Assembly (NCBI GenBank): GCA_012026715.1
Contig: VEPB01000561.1
Coordinates: 1-11,858, forward strand
DNA from: Methylococcaceae bacterium
GTDB taxonomy: Bacteria > Pseudomonadota > Gammaproteobacteria > Methylococcales > Methylococcaceae
Length of the DNA: 11,858 nt
Direction: 5' to 3'
Made by a program: the position numbers and the translations under genes
Shown: in pieces, positions 5,965 to 11,858 of the stretch
Layout of the letters: each line of letters opens with the position of its first letter
Position numbering within the stretch: the stretch's first letter is position 1
Notes under the pieces: model-generated
Told to the model about the DNA's origin: nothing
The model's database searches: none
The model's input: only the letters and a program-made list of their open reading frames with translations

Positions 5965-8900
5965 CTAGCCGGATCCCTCGCCGGATGCTGGCAGGGTTGG
6001 TGGAGCAGGTCCGTAGCCGCCACCGCCCGGGGTCGCAATGAGGAGTCGGTCTCCCGCCTCGAGCGTCAATTCGACGGTGGCTGCCAAGGGACAGACGGTG
6101 CCGCCGCGGCGCTGAAGCTGATTCGAGCCGGCCTGGCCCGGCTCACCGCCGGCCAAGCCGTGCGGACGGGTGGCGCGGCGATTGGACAGGACGGATGCCG
6201 CCATGGGTCGGAGGAACAACAATTGGCGAACGACGCCGTCGCCGCCGTGCCAGCGTCCGGCCCCGCCAGAGCCGGCGCGAATGCTGAATTTCTCCAGCCG
6301 CACCGGGAAGCGCCATTCCAGGACTTCCGGGTCGGTCAGTCGCGAATTGGTCATATGAGTCTGAACCGCCGAGGCGCCGGCGAAACCCTGTCCTGCCCCG
6401 GAACCTCCGGCGATGGTTTCGTAATACTGCAGCCGGTCGTTGCCAAAACTGAGGTTGTTCATGGTGCCCTGGGATGCCGCGAGGATGCCCAAGGCCCCGT
6501 ACAGGCAGTCGGTGATGACCTGGGAGGTCTCCACGTTGCCGGCCACGGTGGCCGCCGGGTAAACCGGCGTCAGCAGCGAGCCTTCCGGGAGCATCAGGTC
6601 GACGGGGCGGAGAAAGCCGTCGTTGAGCGGAATGTCTTCAGCCACCAGGGTGCGCAACACATAGAGCACGGCGGCGCGACAGACGGCCGGCGGCGCGTTG
6701 AAGTTGTCCGAGGTCTGCGCCGAGGTGCCGGTGAAATCGACCAGTACCCTGCCATCTCCGGGCCTCGGAACGATGCGGACTTGGATGGCGCTGCCGTTGT
6801 CCATCGGGCATCGGAACTCACCGGCTGCCAACCTGAAGATTAGGCGCCGCACGCAGTGTTCCGCATAGCTTTGGACATGTGCCATGTAGGCCGTAACCGC
6901 GGCTTCGCCATGGCAGTTCGCCAGTTTTTGCAGTTCGTCGGCGCCTTTCCGGTTGGCGGCGAGTTGAGCCTTGAGGTCGGCCAGATTCTGGGCCGGGTTG
7001 CGGACCGGATAGGGGCCTATGGTCAGGCGTTGGACCAAATCGACCTCGAGCAGGCGGCCGCCACTGACGATCCGGGTCGGTTCCAGCAGCACGCCTTCTT
7101 GATCGACCCGTCGACTGGAAGCAGGCATGGAACCCGGACTGATGCCGCCCACGTCGGCGTGATGGCCGCGGGAGGCAATCCAGCCCAGCAGACTGCCGCC
7201 ACTTCGAAGGTAAACCGGGCTTACCACCGTGATGTCGGGCAGATGAGTGCCACCATGGTAAGGGGAATTTAGAGCATAGGCGTCGCCAGGTGCGATATCG
7301 GTTCCGGCCGCCGCGATCACCGCCCGCACGCTCTCTCCCATGGACCCAAGATGCACCGGCACGTGGGGCGCGTTGGCGACCAGCCGCCCCAGGCGGTCGA
7401 ACAGCGCACAGGAGAAGTCCAGCCTTTCCTTGATATTCACCGAGTGAGCGGTATTTTCCAGTACGGCGCCCATCTGTTCCGCCACCGCCATGAAGGCGTT
7501 GTTGAACAGCTCCAGCCGTACCGGACTGACTTCAGTGGGGGTGGCTTCCGCCGCCACGGCCACCGCCTGGCGCTCCAGCAGGAGATGGCGGAGCGGGGTG
7601 ATCGTCGCCATCCAGCCGGGTTCCAGCACCAGGGTGGTGGTGGTTTCGACGACCAGCGCCGGTCCCGCAATACGGTGACCGGGCTGCAGATCCTCGCGGC
7701 GGAACACGGGCGCGGGACGATACTCGCCATGCAGGTAAACCGGGACGCTCTCGATCGGCTCTGGCAATGGCGCCGAGCAAACCGGGAGGAGCGGTTCCTC
7801 GGAGATGTCGGAGGGGGCCGCGACTTCCACGGCAATGTCCTGAACGATTAGCGGCCGATCCGGATCCGTGAACCCGTAATGTTGACGGTGCAGCGATTCG
7901 AATCGCGCCAACAGCTGTGCCAGGTTGCCGAAGTCCGCCGTAAGGGGGCAGTCGCTGCCTTGATAGCGCAGCCGCAAGCGGCGGCGCAGGCTGATGCCGG
8001 CGACCTGCGAGGTCTCGGCGGCGAGCGCCTGGAGTGCATCCTCGGCCAACTCACGGTAGCGGCTGTCCAGTTCGACCAGCAAATCCTCGGTCAAGGGCAG
8101 TTCGATCGCCGCCTGGCGGATCTGCAGGTGGTCAGCCACGCCGATTCCATAGGCGGACAGTACCCCGGCGAAGGGGGGCAGCAGGATGTGGCGCATGCCC
8201 AGGGCATCGGCGACGGCGCAGACATGCTGGCCGGCGGCACTGCCGAATCCGGCCAGAAGATACTCCCTGACGTCATAGCCGCGCTGTACCGAAACCTTGC
8301 GGATCGCGTGGGCCATGTTGTCGATGGCGATGCGCAGAAAGCCTGCGGCCCGTTCTTCAACGCTGCCGGCGCTGCTCTCGGCGGTGGCCGTCAAGGTTGC
8401 CAGAGCCTTTCGGCTGGATTCCCCATCAATAGGCTGATTGGCCTCCGGACCGAATACCTTGGGGAAGTATTCCGGCCGCAGCCGCCCCAATACGACCTGG
8501 CAGTCGGTGACGGTAGCCGGCCCGCCCCGACGGTAACAGGCCGGACCCGGATCGGCGCCGGCCGAGTCCGGGCCGACCGTCATGCGGGCGCCGTCGCTGT
8601 GGAGGACCGAGCCGCCACCTGCGGCGATGGTGTGAATCTCCAGCATCGGCACGGTGATGCGGACCCCGGCCACGACCGCGTCCTGACGGCGCTCGTAATC
8701 GCCTGCGTAATGCCACACATCGGTGGAGGTTCCGCCCATGTCGAAGCCGATCACCCGGCTCCAGCCCGCAACCTTGGCGCTGCGCACCGCGCCCACCACG
8801 CCTCCTGCCGGTCCCGAAAGAATGGCGTCCTTGCCGCTGAAGCGGGAGGCGGTCACCAAGCCACCGTTGCTCTGCATGAACGCCAGCCGGCTGCCGCCCA

Positions 8901-9666
8901 GTTCCCGCTCGCAGCTGTCCACATAACGGCGCAGCACCGGTGACAGATAGGCATCGGCGACGGTGGTGTTCCCGCGGGGCACCAGCTTCATGAGGGGACT
9001 GACCCGGTGCGACAGGGAGATTTGGGTATAGCCGATGCTTCGGGCCAGGTCGCCCAGCCGTTGCTCGTGCCGCGGATACCGATAGCCGTGCATCAGGACG
9101 ACCGCAACCGCGCGGTAACCCGCGTCGAAGGCCGCCACCAGGTCCCGTTCCGCCGCCGCCCGGTCCAGCGGTGTCACCAGCGCGCCGTCGGCGCCGAGGC
9201 GCTCGTCGATTTCGACCACCGCCCCATACAGCATCTCCGGCAGGCGTATCTCCAGATCGAAGATTCGCGGGCGCTGTTGATCGGCGATGCGCAAGGCATC
9301 GGCGAAACCGCGGGTGATCGCCAGAACCACCGGCTCCCCCTTGCGCTCCAGCAGGGCATTGGTGGCGATCGTCGTGCCCATCCTCACTTCGCCGACCAAC
9401 CCCGGCGGAATCGGCAGGTCGCTGCCAAGCCCCAACAGCTGGCGGATGCCATGCAGGGCCGAATGGTGGTAATGGGCGGGATCTTCCGACAACAGCTTAT
9501 GGGTCACCAGGCGCCCGTCGGGCCGACGCGCCACGATGTCGGTGAAAGTACCTCCCCGGTCGATCCAGAAGTGCCAACCAGCCCCCCTCCCGCCGCTCGG
9601 GCCGTGGACGGAATTGTCATTGGCCGCGTGGGGGGCGTGGTTTTGTTCGCCGGGCATGGGGGTCAT
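5965..9666 (-). CDS. 5-oxoprolinase (ATP-hydrolysing), fused hydantoinase A/B type
   Basis: This large cytoplasmic enzyme is expected to open 5-oxo-L-proline to L-glutamate with ATP hydrolysis. It has 1233 residues, close to the roughly 1200-1300 of full-length 5-oxoprolinases. Residues about 31-220 are the HyuA N-terminal domain with the nucleotide-binding motif RGGTFTD (37-43), then KLLSEDP, MGTTIATNALLERKG and RPRIFDL, which favour oxoprolinase over hydantoinase. Residues about 230-520 form the HyuA core with SGPAGGVVG (284-292) and GFDMGGTSTDV (308-318). A linking domain runs to about 710. HyuB begins at PVRLELFNNAFMAVAEQMG (715-733) and contains SPYHGGTHLPDI (801-812) and SRGHHADVGG (832-841), likely metal or substrate residues. 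The first 30 residues are low-complexity and the ribosome site is poor, so the start could be the ATG at 9657. It stands alone. N-methylhydantoinase or caprolactamase activity is the alternative. Confidence 0.93.
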   Translation of the reverse strand: MTPMPGEQNHAPHAANDNSVHGPSGGRGAGWHFWIDRGGTFTDIVARRPDGRLVTHKLLSEDPAHYHHSALHGIRQLLGLGSDLPIPPGLVGEVRMGTTIATNALLERKGEPVVLAITRGFADALRIADQQRPRIFDLEIRLPEMLYGAVVEIDERLGADGALVTPLDRAAAERDLVAAFDAGYRAVAVVLMHGYRYPRHEQRLGDLARSIGYTQISLSHRVSPLMKLVPRGNTTVADAYLSPVLRRYVDSCERELGGSRLAFMQSNGGLVTASRFSGKDAILSGPAGGVVGAVRSAKVAGWSRVIGFDMGGTSTDVWHYAGDYERRQDAVVAGVRITVPMLEIHTIAAGGGSVLHSDGARMTVGPDSAGADPGPACYRRGGPATVTDCQVVLGRLRPEYFPKVFGPEANQPIDGESSRKALATLTATAESSAGSVEERAAGFLRIAIDNMAHAIRKVSVQRGYDVREYLLAGFGSAAGQHVCAVADALGMRHILLPPFAGVLSAYGIGVADHLQIRQAAIELPLTEDLLVELDSRYRELAEDALQALAAETSQVAGISLRRRLRLRYQGSDCPLTADFGNLAQLLARFESLHRQHYGFTDPDRPLIVQDIAVEVAAPSDISEEPLLPVCSAPLPEPIESVPVYLHGEYRPAPVFRREDLQPGHRIAGPALVVETTTTLVLEPGWMATITPLRHLLLERQAVAVAAEATPTEVSPVRLELFNNAFMAVAEQMGAVLENTAHSVNIKERLDFSCALFDRLGRLVANAPHVPVHLGSMGESVRAVIAAAGTDIAPGDAYALNSPYHGGTHLPDITVVSPVYLRSGGSLLGWIASRGHHADVGGISPGSMPASSRRVDQEGVLLEPTRIVSGGRLLEVDLVQRLTIGPYPVRNPAQNLADLKAQLAANRKGADELQKLANCHGEAAVTAYMAHVQSYAEHCVRRLIFRLAAGEFRCPMDNGSAIQVRIVPRPGDGRVLVDFTGTSAQTSDNFNAPPAVCRAAVLYVLRTLVAEDIPLNDGFLRPVDLMLPEGSLLTPVYPAATVAGNVETSQVITDCLYGALGILAASQGTMNNLSFGNDRLQYYETIAGGSGAGQGFAGASAVQTHMTNSRLTDPEVLEWRFPVRLEKFSIRAGSGGAGRWHGGDGVVRQLLFLRPMAASVLSNRRATRPHGLAGGEPGQAGSNQLQRRGGTVCPLAATVELTLEAGDRLLIATPGGGGYGPAPPTLPASGEGSG

Positions 9667-9925
9667 TGGTCGCGGTTTCCGGCTAGCCGTTTGTTATCCA
9701 AAGCATTGTCAGCCGGATTCTGCTAAAGGCGCCGAGTCAGTTCGAGCCCAGTTTATCGAGCGAAGAACTCTTTCGCGACAACGTGGAATTTACCGACATC
9801 CCCCGATAATCCCGAACTGTCTTTTCACGAGCGTACGGCCGCCGGCGTCGGAGGTCTGGGGGTATGCGGCAGGCTCGCCTGAGCGCTGGACGGTCGCTGC
9901 GACTTCTTAAAGAGGAGAGCATGCC
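9667..9925. promoter_or_regulatory. Divergent intergenic region between the oxoprolinase and copper-dehydrogenase genes
   Basis: This 259-base spacer must hold the promoters of two genes that face away from each other. A GATAAT hexamer at 9805-9810 matches five of six bases of a sigma-70 -10 box on the plus strand, but no good -35 box lies 16-18 bases before it. A short inverted repeat, GCGAA-7-TTCGC, spans 9760-9776. I see no convincing regulator operator, riboswitch or small gene. The promoter role is inferred from gene layout. Confidence 0.35.
9911..9919 (+). promoter_or_regulatory. Strong ribosome binding site that decides the start at 9926
   Basis: AGAGGAGAG lies 5' of two overlapping ATG codons at 9921 and 9926, which are in different frames. 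The core GGAG is 8 bases from the ATG at 9926 and only 3 from the one at 9921. The 9926 frame opens the long exported protein, so this spacing supports it as the true start. Confidence 0.75.
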
Positions 9926-11641
9926 ATGTGCCCCAGATTCGTCTTAGGTTTTTCTCTCATGATCTTCGCCGGCGTGCTGCCAGAGCAGGCGATATCCGCC
10001 GAACTGCAGGTCGAAGTGGAGAACTTCGATTTCAGGCCGCCAATACTGAAGGTCAAGCCCGGTGACACGGTTACCTGGGTCTGGAGGTCGGGAAGCCACT
10101 CTGTGACCGCCACATCGGGAAGCCCGGAATCCTGGGACTCTGGAATCCATTCCGAAACGGGGTTTTCGTACTCGCGCAAATTTTCCAGCATTGGGCAGTT
10201 TCCCTATCTGTGCTCGGTACATGGCCCCTCGATGTCTGGACAGATCAATGTGGCCGATCCCGACTCGCCGGTCGGCAAATTGGATAACCCCATCAAACGC
10301 AGCATTCCAACTGGCGACATCAGCGTCAAACTGACCCAGATCGTGGCCCCGGGGGCGCTGAATTCACCGGTATGGGGTACCGCGGCCCCCGGCGACGTCG
10401 CCGGCAGGCTGTTCATCGCCGATCAGACCGGCATCCTGTGGATGATGAATCCCGATGGCAGCCAGCGGACTCAGTTTGGAGACTTCAGTTCGCTGCTGGT
10501 GAGCCTGGGCATAGCGGGGGCCGGCAGCTACGACGAACGGGGCTTGCTGGGCTTTGCATTCCACCCCGCCTATCGCGACAACGGGCTAATCTACACCTAC
10601 ACCTCCGAACCCGTGAACGGTGCCGCCGATTTCTCGACCATGCCGGCGGGATTCGCCGCCAATCACCAAAGCGTCATCCGCGAATGGAAAGTCGGCAATC
10701 CGGGCGATGCCGCTTCGGTCGTCGATACTTCCGCTGCTCACTCCCGGGTCCTGCTGCGCATCGACGAGCCCCAATTCAACCACAACGGCGGCGCGTTGGA
10801 GTTCGGTCCGGACGGCAGGCTTTATATAGCCTTGGGCGACGGCGGCGAAGCCGACGACCAGGGCGACGGGCATAATCCACGGAAGGGCAATGGACAGGAC
10901 CGAACGACGGTACTGGGCAAGTTTCTGCGGATCGATCCGGATGCTCGCACGGCCCCCAAAGGCCAATACGGGATACCGGGGGATAATCCATTTCTGCCCC
11001 GAAAAGCTGGAACGCTGGGCGGGACCGCCGGCTGCTCGGACGGCATATGCGATGAAATCTTCGCCTGGGGCTTGCGCAATCCCTTCCGGTTTTCTTTCGA
11101 CCCGGCCACCGGTGCGCTTTACGCGGGCGACGTCGGGCAAAACTCCGTGGAAGAAATCGACGTGATCAAAGCCGGTGGCAACTACGGCTGGCGCCGCAAG
11201 GAAGGCAAGTTCTGCTTCCGTCCGTTTGGCGATAAAAATGGCTATGTGACAGCTTCTTCGGCATGTGCCTCGGCCAAACTGGTCAACCCGATCGCCCAGT
11301 ACGATCACGACGAGGGAACCGCTGTCATCGGTGGTTTTGTGTACCGCGGCACCGCCATTCCGGCCCTGGTCGGCCACTACGTATTTGGCGACTACTCCAG
11401 AACCGTCAATTCCAATCCAACCAAGGCACGGCTGTTCTACCTGGTGCGTGGAGAACTGGTCCGCGGAAAGCGGTTGCGCAGCAGCTCCATCGCCGAACTC
11501 AACCTGTCCACCCCCCTGGCCGACTCTACTTATTTGCTTGGATTCGCCCGCGATGCACAGGGCGAACTCTACGCGTTGACCAACACCAGTGGCGTGCCCT
11601 CCGGCGCGACCGGAGCGGTCTGGAAAATCGAGGCTCCTTGA
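9926..11641 (+). CDS. Exported cupredoxin-PQQ sugar dehydrogenase fusion (glucose/sorbosone dehydrogenase family)
   Basis: This 571-residue protein is probably a periplasmic oxidoreductase. Residues 1-25 form a signal peptide ending AISA. Residues about 26-110 are a plastocyanin/azurin-like domain with all four type-1 copper ligands: H58, then C96, H99 and M103 in the YLCSVHGPSM motif. Residues about 133-570 are a six-bladed propeller of the soluble PQQ dehydrogenase family. It shows ERGLLGFAFHP (204-214), NHNGGALEFGPDGRLYIALGDGG (285-307) with H286 aligned by motif to the catalytic base, WGLRNPF (381-387) with the R-N pair that contacts PQQ in relatives, and GGNYGW (417-422). Cysteine pairs C370/C375 and C430/C447 could form disulfides after export. 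Oxidation of a sugar or alcohol with electrons moving from PQQ to the built-in copper is inferred. The substrate is unknown. No PQQ synthesis genes are in view. The stop is followed by GC-rich inverted repeats. Confidence 0.92.
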   Translation: MCPRFVLGFSLMIFAGVLPEQAISAELQVEVENFDFRPPILKVKPGDTVTWVWRSGSHSVTATSGSPESWDSGIHSETGFSYSRKFSSIGQFPYLCSVHGPSMSGQINVADPDSPVGKLDNPIKRSIPTGDISVKLTQIVAPGALNSPVWGTAAPGDVAGRLFIADQTGILWMMNPDGSQRTQFGDFSSLLVSLGIAGAGSYDERGLLGFAFHPAYRDNGLIYTYTSEPVNGAADFSTMPAGFAANHQSVIREWKVGNPGDAASVVDTSAAHSRVLLRIDEPQFNHNGGALEFGPDGRLYIALGDGGEADDQGDGHNPRKGNGQDRTTVLGKFLRIDPDARTAPKGQYGIPGDNPFLPRKAGTLGGTAGCSDGICDEIFAWGLRNPFRFSFDPATGALYAGDVGQNSVEEIDVIKAGGNYGWRRKEGKFCFRPFGDKNGYVTASSACASAKLVNPIAQYDHDEGTAVIGGFVYRGTAIPALVGHYVFGDYSRTVNSNPTKARLFYLVRGELVRGKRLRSSSIAELNLSTPLADSTYLLGFARDAQGELYALTNTSGVPSGATGAVWKIEAP

Positions 11642-11656
11642 CCTGGTATGGCCAGG
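11642..11656 (+). repeat. Short inverted repeat just after the dehydrogenase stop codon
   Basis: CCTGG-TATGG-CCAGG forms a 5-base-pair stem with a 5-base loop directly after the TGA. No T run follows, so it is at best a weak 3' RNA structure. Confidence 0.3.
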
Positions 11657-11671
11657 CATCTCAAGGCTGAT

Positions 11672-11698
11672 GGCGCGCGCGCGCCTTCGACTCGAAGG
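11672..11698. repeat. Adjacent palindromes: alternating GC tract and a 7-bp stem
   Basis: GGCGCGCGCGCGCC (11672-11685) is a 14-base perfect palindrome of alternating G and C. It overlaps CCTTCGA-C-TCGAAGG (11684-11698), a 7-base arm pair around a single base. No T run follows in either direction, so this is not a classic intrinsic terminator, but it could form strong RNA structure between the dehydrogenase gene and the tRNA gene. Alternating GC tracts can also adopt Z-DNA. The sequence is certain. The role is not. Confidence 0.45.
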
Positions 11699-11724
11699 GC
11701 CGTGCAGCAACCAGGTTTCTTCAG

Positions 11725-11730
11725 TAGAAT
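11725..11730 (+). promoter_or_regulatory. Candidate -10 box for the tRNA gene
   Basis: TAGAAT matches five of six bases of the sigma-70 -10 consensus and lies 50 bases before the tRNA. Transcription would begin near 11737, giving a leader of about 44 bases that contains an imperfect hairpin (11744-11763). No good -35 box is present 16-18 bases upstream, so the call is tentative. Confidence 0.3.
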
Positions 11731-11743
11731 GACTGCCTGCCCC

Positions 11744-11763
11744 GCCAAGCCCTCGGCTTTGGC
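11744..11763 (+). repeat. Imperfect hairpin in the tRNA leader
   Basis: GCCAAGCC-CTC-GGCTTTGGC pairs with one extra T on the 3' side. It sits 17 bases before the mature tRNA 5' end. It lacks a following T run. It may be a leader structure removed during tRNA processing, or it may be coincidental. Confidence 0.3.
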
Positions 11764-11780
11764 GTCGGCGTCCCCTTCGT

Positions 11781-11856
11781 GCTGGCGTAGCTCAGTAGGT
11801 AGAGCAGCTGATTTGTAATCAGCCGGTCGCGGGTTCGAATCCTGTCGCCAGCTCCA
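11781..11856 (+). tRNA. tRNA-Thr(UGU)
   Basis: This is a complete 76-base tRNA with encoded CCA. The acceptor stem pairs GCTGGCG with CGCCAGC, discriminator base T. The D arm reads GCTCAGTAGGTAGAGC. The anticodon stem GCTGA/TCAGC encloses loop TTTGTAA, giving anticodon TGT (UGU in RNA), which reads ACA threonine codons. The T arm carries GGTTCGAATCC. The D arm and anticodon loop match the E. coli UGU threonine tRNA as I remember it. Only two bases follow in the window. In E. coli the equivalent gene is first in a thrU-tyrU-glyT-thrT-tufB cluster, so further tRNAs and tuf may lie to the right. Confidence 0.97.
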
Positions 11857-11858
11857 TA

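Noticed and set aside
5740..6843. Plus-strand open frame opposite the end of the oxoprolinase gene
   Set aside because: It mostly mirrors the conserved HyuB domain, has an Arg/Gly/Ala-rich sequence with no motif, and has no convincing ribosome site.
7879..8943. Plus-strand open frame opposite the HyuA region
   Set aside because: It is antisense to clearly conserved nucleotide-binding motifs and shows no domain of its own.
10586..11710. Minus-strand open frame opposite the dehydrogenase gene
   Set aside because: It is antisense to the conserved propeller motifs and its own product matches nothing I recognise.
11781..11856. tRNA as a phage or island attachment site
   Set aside because: No integrase, no repeated copy of the tRNA 3' end, and no composition shift is visible in the window.

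Overview
The window looks like chromosomal DNA from a high-GC proteobacterium, most likely a gammaproteobacterium. By eye the GC content is above 60 percent, codon use is G/C-biased at third positions, and the tRNA-Thr(UGU) closely resembles the enterobacterial one in the parts I can recall. A PQQ-type dehydrogenase next to a fused 5-oxoprolinase would suit a Methylococcaceae-like lineage, but that placement is only a guess. No phage, IS element, CRISPR array or integrase is visible. Every stretch longer than 300 bases is covered by a gene.

Positions 1-5676 (or 5733) hold a minus-strand chemosensory operon. In transcription order it encodes a membrane-anchored chemoreceptor with no sizeable periplasmic domain (5676-4441), a single-domain CheY (4432-4064), a small STAS-domain protein (3933-3610), a CheA kinase with a non-standard middle region (3605-1434), and a second chemoreceptor (1377 to beyond position 1). 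The second receptor has a periplasmic sensor, a HAMP domain, and a chain of nearly identical 91-residue HAMP-like repeats that is cut by the window edge. No cheW, cheR, cheB or cheD is visible. They could follow the second receptor outside the window. Gaps of 8 and 4 bases with overlapping stop/SD sequences point to translational coupling at two junctions.

Positions 5965-9666 hold one large minus-strand gene for a 1233-residue fused HyuA-HyuB protein of the ATP-dependent 5-oxoprolinase type. It is separated from the chemosensory operon by about 230-290 bases that contain a run of nine T and a possible short upstream frame. Nothing ties it functionally to chemotaxis.

Positions 9926-11641 are on the plus strand, divergent from the oxoprolinase gene across a 259-base spacer. 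The gene encodes an exported two-domain protein: an N-terminal type-1 copper (cupredoxin) domain followed by a glucose/sorbosone dehydrogenase-type beta-propeller expected to bind PQQ. The inferred role is periplasmic sugar or alcohol oxidation with electrons passed to the built-in copper centre. After a short spacer rich in inverted repeats comes a complete tRNA-Thr(UGU) gene at 11781-11856, which may begin the tRNA-tuf cluster common in gammaproteobacteria.

The most notable items are the tandem HAMP-like receptor, the STAS protein embedded between cheY and cheA, the twin GspE-N-like motifs inside CheA, and the cupredoxin-dehydrogenase fusion. None of them is clear proof of a new system. They are variations on known families.
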